This document shows, in pieces, positions 24,001-36,000 of a stretch of DNA of 64,000 nucleotides. The stretch lies in the NCBI GenBank assembly GCA_015680685.1, contig MNCI01000271.1, positions 93,626-157,625 of the forward strand. The letters run 5' to 3'. How positions within the stretch are numbered: the first letter of the stretch is position 1; the number at the start of each line of letters is the position of its first letter. This stretch comes from Gnetum montanum (taxonomy: Eukaryota > Streptophyta > Gnetopsida > Gnetales > Gnetaceae). Below the pieces are notes generated by a model. It did no database searches. It was not told where the DNA came from and was given only the letters and a program-made list of their open reading frames with translations. The position numbers and the translations under genes were made by a program.

Positions 24001-27000
24001 GGTTTTGATAAATTTCCTCAACTTGGCCTAGGATGCATTTCTGTTGACACTTATAACCACACATGGGCACTTCCCCATCCGTAGCCAGTGTTGTCTCATG
24101 AGCAACATCTTGATTTCTCTTCATTTGTTGCTCTTCTAGAAAGGCATGGGTTTGCTGCTCTTCCTTCTCATCCTCCTTCTCTTGATGCTCTTGTTCCTCC
24201 CTGTAGAGGTCCTCTCTGATTTGGGCTTGTAGTTGATTCTCTAGCACACTACTGAGCACTAGTTCCCTCAGCTCTTGTTGGGATTGCTTTGCTGGGGCTC
24301 TGTCCCTTTCTTGCAGCTCCTTCTCCCACCTCTATGCTAGCTTTTCCTAGTTCTTCCTTTCCAGCTCCATCGCCCACTTGACCTGTTCTTTGGCCTTTAC
24401 CCTTACCTCAATCTTAGATGAATTTAGCCTCAAGCTCATGGTGGATCTTCTCCTCCGATTGTTGCATTTGTTGTTAAAACGTTAGTTGTTGGTATGTGGT
24501 TGACTCTTGCCAGTCAGAGCACTCCTTGGCCCATAGTAGCCCCTCGGTTTCGTCACACTAGTTGGAGTAGAGGACAAAGATACCCCCTCCTAGCATGGGC
24601 CACACCACTTGTACATTGTGCCAAAAGAGTAGGGCCTCACTGAAACTAGCTCTTGTAGCTTGGCCATTGTCCAAAGGGCCAAAATGAGGCCGAGGTCATG
24701 GCCCTGACTCCCCCAATGGAGGGAGGTGAGGAAGAACTTTGGCAAGTTCACCCATTAGTTGAGCTATAAGCAATGGGGAAATGCAAAATGCACCCCTTGT
24801 AGTTTCTAAATGTTACTAGATTGGATGAAGAACTTGCCCACCCGTCAACGTTTGCTGATTCTATTTACCATAGAATTGACACTTTTTTTTTTTGGGTTGG
24901 TGTAGGTTTGTTTCCAGAGGAGGGTTTGACTCAAGGAGCCCCAACTGAAAAATCTACCCAGGCAAGGCAAGAGCAATGTCAAATTCTACAGTAAGGGTTT
25001 CAACCCTTGCAGTTGTCTCAATCTGGATCTCTGAGACCAAATTGTCCATCTAAAGGATTTGCCATATACAGAAATGGGCAAAGCGAATTCTACTTCTGGA
25101 TGTAGTGAATTTATCAAACAAAATGAACTTGCCAAAAAAAAAAAAAAAAAAAAAAAAAAAAACAAAGAAAACCTAGCAAGGGTTTGTAGAAAGGAGTTGG
25201 ACTAGGCCTCCTAAGGCAACCTAGACTCCTCAATTTAGAGAAGGATGTGGTCAAGCAAATAAGGATCTCTATGGGCTTTGGATGCCAATATGTTAGGGCA
25301 AAACCGTAGTGCCAAAGAACCAGGGCCCAACAAAAGTACCATATCCTTGTCACCATCAAACAAGAAAGCAAAGAGCAGCAAGTTCCTTGTTAGAGCCTGA
25401 ATCTCAACATGAATCTTCCAAGAGGAAGCAACCCACTTCACAAGTTGCTCCAGCCTTGGATGATGTTTGGAAGAGTCAAACTTCTAATAAGACATGTTAC
25501 CAAAGCGTATCCTCCCTTTTAGCTAACAACTCCTCTACTACTTTGATCTATAGCTTGCCCTTGACAAATACAACTTCCTTGATATCCCCATCTCCTAGAA
25601 CCTAGTTCAACATCCTCTTTCGATTCATTGATTTTCAGATATTGTTGATTCTTCTTTCACATGGTTCTCACCTACTATTTTCCATAACTTAATAATGACC
25701 CAAAATTGTAATTCTTCTCTAGTTACCATAGTTTTAAATGTTTCCCTTGTTCTTGTAAATGGGTACTATAATGCCATTCTCTAGGATCTTATTGAATAAA
25801 TATGTCAATTAAGTAATTGCTTTTATCTCCCATATACTTCCAAATCTCGGTAAAAAATAACCATTGTTAATGTTTTCATGATTTTTAAAATCTAAAATGG
25901 TGTTTAAATTTTTCACTTTCATACAATATGAAAAGTATTTTTTTTGTTTTAAATATTAACAATTAGAATAATTACTGAAACGAAAACTATAATTTTATTA
26001 TCTCTGTAGATCCTTTGGTCTATTGGACAGCAGAAATATATATGCTATGACTTTTGAAACCATCATTAATAAAATTACCAAGTGTTTTTGGTAAGATTTG
26101 GAACAAATCAACCAAATATGCAATTGTAATATCCCATCTACGTCTAATATGCTCAGATGTAAGACATTGCAAGAAGAATTTTGAGCCATGTACCCATTTC
26201 AACTCTCTGATGATGAGATGATGAGATCCAGTTTGTTCTTTGCTAATTGTGCATTGCAAATGATGAGGAATAGCAGTAGATAAATAGTTTGCCTTTGTGT
26301 TAAGGCCTCTCCTAACATTATTTGAATAGAAATGTTTTTTCCTTAGACATTTTCCCAAAGTTTTTTGAATATTCCATTTTATAAGCCATAGAACTCCCTC
26401 ACAAAGCTTTTCTTTATCATGGGTTTCCATGATCACTTTTTTAGAGGATTTATCTAATGAGGATTCAAAAAGATTATAACTGCATGCTATAAACTGATAA
26501 ATAGCTTAAACATTTAAGGGAATCATCTCTGCTTTAAGAAACATAATATTATATTGTGTATCTGTCTTCACTTTAAATGGTGTAATTTAAAATTTCTACA
26601 TAAACTTATAATCACATTACTTATCTTTTTAGATATATGAGCATTGAAAACAAGTTCAAATTGAATTATTTGGTATTGCTATATGAGAACATGTTATAGA
26701 TGCTATATAACATCAAATTATTTTCTTTATGTGATTTTTTATATATTTGAGATATGTATGATATTCCTATGTGTAGTTGCATATGTGTTGTTTTAATTAC
26801 TTTTGATTATCTTGATAGAGTTATCATTTTTTATTAATAGAGTTTGTGACTTTCAAACATCGGAGAATAAAAGACGGATCTCAAAAACATATCGTGCTCT
26901 AGCAGAGGGATTAATTGACCAGAACATGGTATGAAACATTTGAAATTATATAATGTAACAATATAGAATACAAAATATCTATATCTACCAGTTATGTATT

Positions 27001-30000
27001 CAAATCATAATCTAATTATATATGTCAATGGTTCAAATATTTATTTAGGTTATTTCAAGGATAGAACTGTAACACCCCATTAATTATCTATAATTCTCTG
27101 TAGTTACTGCTATGTAATCTAGGATTAGGAATTGATGTTAGTGTAATCAACCAAACTAATAACATTCATGATCATTTAAGAGCATAAAGGGAGTATAATT
27201 TTGGCTGAGAGGCCAACTACTAGCCCCATCGAAGAGAGTCCACCCTCGGTCATAGTAAAATGATTAATTATTGTCATAATGGTGGGCTAAGAGATGAACT
27301 TTCTTATGGGAATTATTAGTTTGGCTGAAAGGCCAACTACTTTGTTACTTGGGTATTGTCGTTTGAAATAAATAATTTTTATTATAAATCTAGGTGAAAA
27401 GCTGAACTTTTTCATGAAAATGATCATCGAATAAAGTATACTAGTTTTGATTTTTTTTTTTCAAAATCAGGTCTCACTAAATCAATTTAAGAATTTATTA
27501 ATTTAAAAAATATAAATGATTCTCTTGGCCAAATAATAGATATGTATATTAAATATATAGCTACACTGTAGTACCCCACATTTGTACATGTGCCCTTGGT
27601 ACTCTATTAAATACTTAGACTTGAATTTGTTTTAAAGTTTATATATATTTGTAGATGTGCCTAATGCTTCTTTGTAATATGAAGACCTTTGTTTGGGTAC
27701 CATAAGCAAGATTACTATTTATTGCTAATTTGTATCTATTTTTTATTATTTTAAGTTAAAAAATATATTTTATTAATGAGTGAGCATTGCAGAGACTAGC
27801 ATTATTTTAGAATAATATTAGGAAATTAATGTGGTGTGGATGCATGTTATATTTTGATGTTTAGTTAGAATTTTTAAGTTATTGAATATTTTACTAATTA
27901 AAATATGTCAAATTCAAAGTTGTTGGATTGCACTCAAATTTGGTGGACCAACTTAGTTTTATGCATAGGGTATAGATCTACAATTAGTTTTTTCAATTCC
28001 AGCCCTAGATTTTGAGATTTTAATGTTAAATGATTAAAAAAATACTGTGGGACCATATTTTTCTCAATTCAATTAACATATAGATTTCTAGCATGGTAGC
28101 TATGACATGTTTGTGCTCATTATGACAAGCTCAACATGTGTAAAATGTTGGATGGATAACAAGTTTAGTATCAATGAATTTTACTAGATAAATTATAGGA
28201 AATGTGGAAAATAGATAAAAGGCTAAAAAAAAAAAAAATTAGAAACCCTCATAGCATATAAAGTAAAAGTGACTTGAAACAAGACAAAAAGGTGGGGCCA
28301 TAAGAAAAGTCAGTGTGGGATGGTGAGGTATGCTCAATGATATGTTTATGATGACATCTATTTTTTTAATATGCTAATTGTCCACTTCATATTAATGGCT
28401 GGAAAAAAGGATGAATGACTCATTTAATAGGGGCCATGTGACTCTCTTGAGTGTTGTCAATCTCCCATGTTCACTCTTTTATGAGAGCTTGCTTGTCCAA
28501 GTCAAGTAGCAATGATACCATGGATAAAAAAAAAAGGATTTTTGAAAAATGGGTTGTCTACTCTTTGGTCATTGTGTAAACTTTTGTGCACAAGTCTTTA
28601 CCCAAGCCCTAGGGTCTCCTCCATCCTATAAATAGCGGGGCTGTTTGCTCTCATTTTCACTTTTGGGCTAAGGAAGGGGAGACTATGCTAGTTGGAGGGA
28701 TAAGGAGTTGAGGAGAGGAGAGGGAGAGTGGCTGTTCCTTATTCTCAGCCATCTCTTGGGTTGTCTTAAGCGTTTTTGTGAGCTTTTGGGAGGTTGATTT
28801 TGCTGCTGTTGTTGGAGACTTTTTTGACTGTTCTTTTTTGGGATTGTTTGGCTTGATTCAAGAGACCATTTTCTTTGATTTTATGAAAGGATTTTAGCAG
28901 CCCATTGGACTTGCAGTTTGAAGTTGATTTCTTGAGGCTATTGGTTGAACAACATTCCAAATTTGAGGTGTCTGCTCCCTCCCCAAATTGGTCAAGTTCA
29001 ACTTTAAAGGTGTGTATTCCAAAACCTTGTTGCACAAATTTTTTAGGAGGTGTTTGAAGTTTTATTGGCTTTGACAAGTGAGGATTATTTCATGCTAGCG
29101 TGTGAGATTTCTTGTGAGTTGTGAGTCATGCATGAAGTCTCTCATATGTCTTGGATCTGATTTTTTTCATGCATGTTTTGGGCTGATGAGTTAGCATTTT
29201 CTTTGTGTCATGTGTACTTGGTATTTCATGTTTTTGTAATCTTTTTTTTTTTAAATAAGAGAAATGGCCCCATTATTCTATCCAAGGCTGGTGATCTCTT
29301 GTGTGGGCTACAAGGGCTTAGTTCTTGATGGTGCTTGATGGTGTTAGCCTCCACCATTTTATCTAACCCTGGTGTTCTTCTTGTGTGGGCTATAAGATGC
29401 TGTAGTGTTGGAAAGACTTGGTGTATCACAGTTGGATGGCCAAAGGGTCCATTAAGTGCTCATTTTTATATTAAAAATAAAGTTATGCATATTGAGAATT
29501 TTTGATGTCTTTTGTTAAGTGCACATGTTTTGTTTTGTTGATCATTTTTGGATCAGTTTTGAGGGATTTTTAAGAGAGTTGTCATGTCCCAAATCATTGT
29601 TAAATGATCCTTTGTTCAAACCTACATTCCTCTTAATGTGAAAACATGAGAGGCTGGAAAATTTATTAATGAAGATTTCAAAGTTTGGAACCATGTTAAT
29701 TCATCATGGTATTCAAGCTTAGTGCATATCAGATTTTATTGCTGTTTTTCATTTCCATATTGCACATGAGCACATGGGATTTTATTTGTTTTCTGCTTTA
29801 TAAAATCAGAATTTTGATTATTCAACAATGCTAGTATAGAGATTGCCGTTATTTTTCTTTAGTTTATGTTATCTAGTGTTTATTGCTTTCTTATTTCTTA
29901 GATAATAGTAAAAATGAGAGCAGCAGCAACAGCGAATGGAGCAGCAGTAGCAACAGCGAATGGAGCAACAACAACAACAACGAATGGAGCAGTAGCAACA

Positions 30001-32970
30001 ATAGCGACAGGAGCAGCAATAGGAGTAGGTGCAGGAACCAGAGCAGCTGCAAGCTCAGCAACAAGAACAGGTGTAGGAACCATAGCAACCGCGGCTTGAA
30101 ACCAATGTGCCACTAGCCGGCGGGGGGCAGACGCCTCACGACAAACATGACTTGGCCTGCAGCCCCGGGGGGGGGGGGGGGGGGGNAGCATCGAGGCCCA
30201 CTCCAGGGTTGAGGACACCCTGCACCTTCGGGTTACCCAACCCCCACTTGAGGGGGTCTGAACCATGCAGCGAAGCCTTATCGGCCGCTTTGTTTCCCGA
30301 GGCGCTCGTCCGTGGCTGGACCTAATTCGGCGATGGGCCCAGGAGCAGTGGCATGTGGGGGAAGTAGGGGTCCGCATCCTGTCTGCGGACCTCCTTCTGT
30401 TTATTTTTTCCTCTCGACAGACCAGAGATTCGGTTATGCTGGGAGGCCCATGGTTTTACGGGGCAAGGGGTCTAGCTTTGACCCCATGGCATCCCAGGGC
30501 CCATCGTGAGGTTGACTTGTTTGCTCGAGCCCCAGTTTGGATGTGGGTTTCCAGGATCCCTTTGGAACCTGGATTTCCTGCAGAAAATCGTGGGATTCTT
30601 TGGCGAATTCATCACCTTCAACCGGGTCACGCAGTCAATGGAGCGCATGGGCTTCGTCCGTTTCTGTGTCTGGCGCCGGCTAGCGGAGAAGGACCTCATT
30701 CGGGAGGTCGTTCTGGAACTCCCTGGGGGGGGGGGAGGAAAAACTCCAGGTTGAATTCGAAAACCTGGAGGCGGCGATAGGGCCCAGACGCAGTGCTGGG
30801 GCCCAGGGGAGCAAAACAACCAGCTGCGCACGCTGCGGGAAACCCGACCATCAAGAAGCGGCCTGTTGGGTGCAGGGAGCGAGGCCTCAGAGACCAAGGG
30901 ACCAGGCCAGACAAATGTTCGAGTAGGGACCAAAGCACCCCCTAGAAGATGCCACTCCCTCCCCACCCCCAAAACCAAAATAGACCCNTGGATGCAGCCT
31001 AGTTGTGCGAGGTGGAGAAGGCCGACCTAGCCGGCTGAACGAGAATCGGGCCAGAGGCAAACAGACCCAACGGAACATTGACATGGGGCTCCAACAGACC
31101 CTTCGGGAGGTCTACCAACGTTGCACCCTTGGTTACACATGAAGTTGTTCAGCTGGAATTGTAGGGGACAGGGTACCCCCTATAAAAGAAATGCCCTACG
31201 CAGAATTGTTCGTGATGAAGATTGTGACATTGTTTGCCTCCAGGAGACGAAGCTGCAAGCAATGGAGTCGCACCTTCTCCACTGGGAAGGTTGGAACACC
31301 CATGTGCACCCTTGTCTGGGCCGGGCTGGTGGACTTGCCATACTGGCCCGCTACGCCATGATTCTCATGGATGCGTCGTAGTGGGCCATCATTGTCCAGC
31401 TCCCCTCTCAAGGGGTTTGGTTGACTAATTTCTATGGAGCACAAAACTGGGAGCAGCGGTTACACGAGTTGACATGGGTGGCAGTGCTGATTCCGGACCA
31501 TCAATCGTGGATTGTGGTGGGGGATTTCAACCAACACCTCCACCCTTGGGAGAAATCCGGGGGGGTTGCCCCCCGTCCACCAGGTGCACATGAATTCCAG
31601 ACCTTTCTGGCAACCTTCTCCCTAGTGGACCTGCCCATTGAGAACTAACGCTTCACTTGGAGTAATCGGAGGAAAGGCCTGGACTACGTCCTCACCTGAA
31701 TTGATCGAGTATGCGTTAGCTCTGACCTCCTCCTCCATTCCTTTGTCCATGTTTCGGGATAGTAGCGGGTCACGTCAGACCACCGCTTGCTAGTCTGTTC
31801 TATCGGGCCGGATAAGCCCCGGGCCCCATGATCGTTCTGTTTTGAAGCTGCTTGGTTAGCCAAGCCGTGGTTGAGGCCGTTGGTGGAGGACATTTGGGCA
31901 GACTACCGGCCTGGCCATGGGGATCCCTGGAACTTCCTTAAGGAGGCCTTACTTCGTCTGAAGTGGGCCATCCGGGCCCTACCTATGGATGATAAGTTCT
32001 CCTTCCGAACGGGCCTGCAGACACTCCGGGATTAGCTTGGCCAGATCCAGGCCCGGTAGGAAGCAAGGGAGGACCTGCACGTGGAGGAGCAACACACGTT
32101 GCAGCAGCTCCAATCCCTTGACCTGGAAGAAGAGACATACTGGTGGCAACGTTCCCGGGTTCGATGGATCAGGGAGGGGGACATGCAAACCAGATTCTTC
32201 TTTGCCATGGCTAAGACACGTGGGGGGAGCCAACCACGCTATCTTCGCAACCAGGACAGGGAGACAATTGATGATCCGCAGTGAATTGCAAATGAGGTGG
32301 CGCAATACTAGGGCGGGATCTGGGCCAAACGCCCCACCAGGCCCATCTCGGTCCATGTGACGCGAGTGCTAAGCGAGCACGACAATGTGCGATTGCTGGC
32401 CCCCTTCTCTTGGCAGGAACTCATTGCTACGATCAACAACATGCCGGGAGGAAAAGTGCTTGGTCCTGATGGCTGGAGCCTTGAATTCTTTAAGATGTTT
32501 CTGGATATTGTGGGATCCAATATCCTAGATGCGTTCAATCTCATGCTGGCCAAAAGGCAGGTCCAGAGAGAACTCAACTATTCCTGTATTGTGTGCATTC
32601 CGAAGCAATTTGAAGCACATCGCCCTGAACACTTTCGCCCTATCGGAGTATGCAACGTACTCATTTGGATCTTCTCCAAGTTGTTGGTGCATAGGCTTGC
32701 GCCACTCATGCCCAGGCTTGTGGGGATCAACCAGGTGGGTTTCGTGCAGGGCCGGAGCGTTCAGGATCATATTTTCCTCATGCAGGAGGTGCTTCAGTCG
32801 CTTTGAAGTTCGGGTTTCCCTGGGCTTTGCCTCAAGCTTGACATTACTAAGGCATATGACACACTCAGCTGGGAGGCATTGTTGTCCATTATGCACTTGA
32901 AGGGGGTCGATCAGCAGTTCATCCAGCTATGCATTCACATGTAGTCCTCGGCCGGTTTCTCCTTTGACGT

Positions 32971-33003
<33 letters not shown>

Positions 33004-36000
33004 TCTCATCTCTAGGTAGGGGGCTGATGCAAGGGGACCCACTCTCACCCCTCCTCTTCATCATTGCCATGGACTTAATGCAGCACTATTGCATCACATT
33101 CGAGGTGGATGGTTTGGACATTGCTGGGGTGGCATGTCGGGCCGAACACTATGCGGATGATACGATGCTACTCAGTAGGGCGGCGGTCTCGTAGGCACGA
33201 TGCATCAACGTTGCTCTGTCTCGCCTAGCTGATGAGTTGGGGCTGGAGATCAACCGGACCAAATCTTCAGCCCATTTCATTAATGCTGATGAACAAATTA
33301 AAAATCGGGTGGTACAAATCTTGAACATCCTGCCAGGGATGAGCAATGACACCTATCTGGGCATCCCCCTCTTCCGGTGGGGGCAAACCATGGCATGGGG
33401 CCCGCTGGTGGAAAAAATTGAGAGAAGAGTGGGCCACTAGGCAAATCGATTCCTAAGCCGCAAAGGACGCCTGCTCGTGACAACGAGAATCCTCATGGCA
33501 ATCGCTCGTTTCGTGGTGGTTGTGCCCACCCCCCCTAACGCCATCATCAATGCAATTAACACGTTGATCCATAGCTTCATTTGAGAGGGGGGCAATGGGG
33601 GGAGCAAGATCCTCTTGGTCCACTGGGAGTGGGTGGTGTGCCCCTGGAATGCGGGTGGATTGGGCATCACGTCCTTCAAGGACGAATTGATGCTGGGGCA
33701 ACAACGGTTGGTGCTTCGGTTTACGCACCCGCACAGAGAACCAATCCCGTGGATCCGCATCATGAATGCAAAATATCTGCGTTGGGAAATGGGGGCGCGA
33801 GATTCTAGGCCCTGGCAAGCACTGTGCTGGCACGCATGTGTGATGCAGGCTCGGGGATGGTGGGGCCTCGAGCCGCACGCCCTGCTGACCACCAAATACC
33901 CCAAATCGTCGACTGGCAGCAGATTTGGCAAGGGTGGCTGCTCGAGAAAATTAAAATATTTCATTGGCTGCTCCGATGGGACATGCTACCCGTGCGTGCC
34001 CTCTTGCGACGGCGCGGGATTCTGCAGCACGACACTTGTCCATCATGCAGTGTAGCAGCAGAGACGGTGCAGCATTTTGCATACGACTGTGTGTGCATGC
34101 GCGCCACATGGCGACCGGCGACGGTGCCCCTTGATGCGTCTCATAGGCGATTCTTGGGCCACGCTACTTTTATGGGTAGCGTGAAAAGCACAAAACAAGA
34201 TTGTTTTCCTGCAGAAACGGCGCCCCCCCCATGATTGGTCTTCCAGGCTCTCCACGCATGGAAAGAAATCGAGGCGACGATGGGAATCACGCCTACATTT
34301 GAGCCAGATTGCGTTGTGTTCCAGGAGGACGAAGAGCTCTGGCAGATGGTGACCCAATGCAGCTGGTCTAACCCTCTGCAACGACTGGTCGGGGATCCAA
34401 ATCTGGCAGACGACGCGTTCTTCTCGAACTGGGCTGATGATCGCACCTTTTTTCGAGGCCGTGAAATTTTGATCATAGAATCTTCAATCACCGATTTTCT
34501 GGGGGCATAGATCGTTGGTGAGGTAATCCTGCCTTCCACCCGCGGCCTGTAAGACGCAGAAATGTTCTTTGATGGGCCCGTGCCTCGAACCAAGAGTTGA
34601 CAAGTGCCCAGATCTTCCCTGCCCCGCCTTTGGGCCCGGGGAGCAGATTTGGTGGACAAATTTTTTGTCCAATTTAGCAACGGTTCCAAGCTACAGGGCC
34701 TACACTTCGCTTTTCTGCGTTGTCTCAAGTTGGGTCACCAGGTCAACCTCTTGTGCTTTTTTCTGGAGGCCCTCCTGCTCAAACAACGTGGCCGCCATTT
34801 TGGTTTAATTCTTGCCCTATGGCGGGGGGTAGAGGGGGGCAGCACCCATCGTCCTCTGCTCCTCCACGGGGGGTCTCCCCAAAGCACCCCCCCCGCAGCA
34901 AGGCCCCAGGACCCTATGGTTTTGCCCGGACAGGGGAGCCGCTGGTCCCATTGGGCTTCCACCTTTACGCGGGGCCGAAGGACCCAACGGGAGCGGTGCG
35001 CCCCCGCTCGCCTTGACAGGCTAGTTTCCCCCCCACCAGAGACCTCTGGCCATAGGAACTGGAACGAAGAACTTCAGCAGGCCACGCAGAGGGCCGCGGA
35101 CGAGGCATGGGAGGTTGAGAGGAGGGAGTGGGAAGCCAAAAGACATAAAGCCCTTGCACAGGCCTGGGCCGACCTGGAAGCCTAGTTCTCTGAGCGAGAA
35201 TAGGAGCGGGTGAGGCAGCAGGACCTCATGACCGAAGTTGCCAGGGCTCGCCTAATTGACGAAATTTGGGCCCAAGTGCGGGAAGAGTTGATTCAAGAAG
35301 ATGTGGCCTAGGGACAACGCGAGCAGGAGGAGGAGGACCAGCGGCAGCTCGACTGAGCTCATGAGCACAACACTCGATAGTGGCTAAGGGGGGGGGGGGG
35401 GGGGGGGGGCAGTGCCCGTACCTCATTCTTGGCATTAGTTGTGAGAGCTCCTAGGCTGAGCTTAGATGCCATATCCGTCGAACCTCGATGCGTTTCCATC
35501 TGGATGTAGGCACCTCGTAGGCGGACCGGAGCCGACGGGAGTCAGCAATGCAGGGTATCCAGCAAGCAGCCAGTTTCATGGACATGGAGGACCATCGGAA
35601 CACTCTGGATATCCTCCATGAGCTGGAGTGCCCCAACTGTGCTTGCCGACGGCTGCCGACGAACCCATAAGGGGGTTTGTTGGCCTCGGGTCAGTGTAAG
35701 ATTTTTGGTTTTGGGAGCTGGTTTGTCTAATTTTGGGGATTCTTCTCTACCATGGGGGGGCCATTCCTGATGGCCCACCATTTGTAGTCTCTTGTACTAT
35801 AGTTTGCGTTTCTCAGTAATATAAAACCTTGTCAAATCACAACTCCTATGAGCTGTGTGGATTATAATCTCAAATTTATTTTCAGGCCCTCCATCCCTCC
35901 TTAACATAGATTTGATTATTAAAAATTCAGACTCTACTTTCAGACTTTGTTTACCCAATTTTGGATGCTTGAAAATAGAGGAAAACATTGGCTAATTGTC

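Larger units (their letters stand above)
23503..25620 (-). mobile_element. LINE copy A4, minus strand, lacking the ORF2 core
   Basis: A 3' poly(A) (T-run at 23503-23509) is followed 5'-ward by the 3' UTR, the ORF2-trailing module (about 23950-24870), an 11-T run (24883-24893), and ORF1 with DUF4283 (about 24900-25620). As in A3, the ORF2 endonuclease and RT are missing. An alternative is a 5'-truncated LINE inserted next to a separate ORF1 fragment in the same orientation. Confidence 0.65.
29905..35830 (+). mobile_element. LINE copy A5, nearly full length, GC-rich
   Basis: ORF1 (DUF4283, CCHC), ORF2 (endonuclease, RT, zf-RVT), the trailing module and a 3' end (TTTCTCAGTAATATAAAACC) in order over 5.9 kb. 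It has much higher GC and CpG than the other family-A copies, suggesting the youngest insertion. It also carries long poly-G runs at 30167-30185, 30725-30735, 32971-33001 and 35388-35409. No target duplication was found. Confidence 0.88.

Noticed and set aside
27069-27566. The dispersed GGCTGARAGGCCAACT units as a CRISPR-like or satellite array
   Set aside because: Spacing and sequence are irregular, only four loose copies, and this is plant nuclear DNA.
29891-30377. Leu-rich and Ala/Val-rich minus-strand frames opposite the GCA/ACA repeat
   Set aside because: Shadows of the ORF1 N-terminal repeat of LINE A5, which reads on the plus strand.
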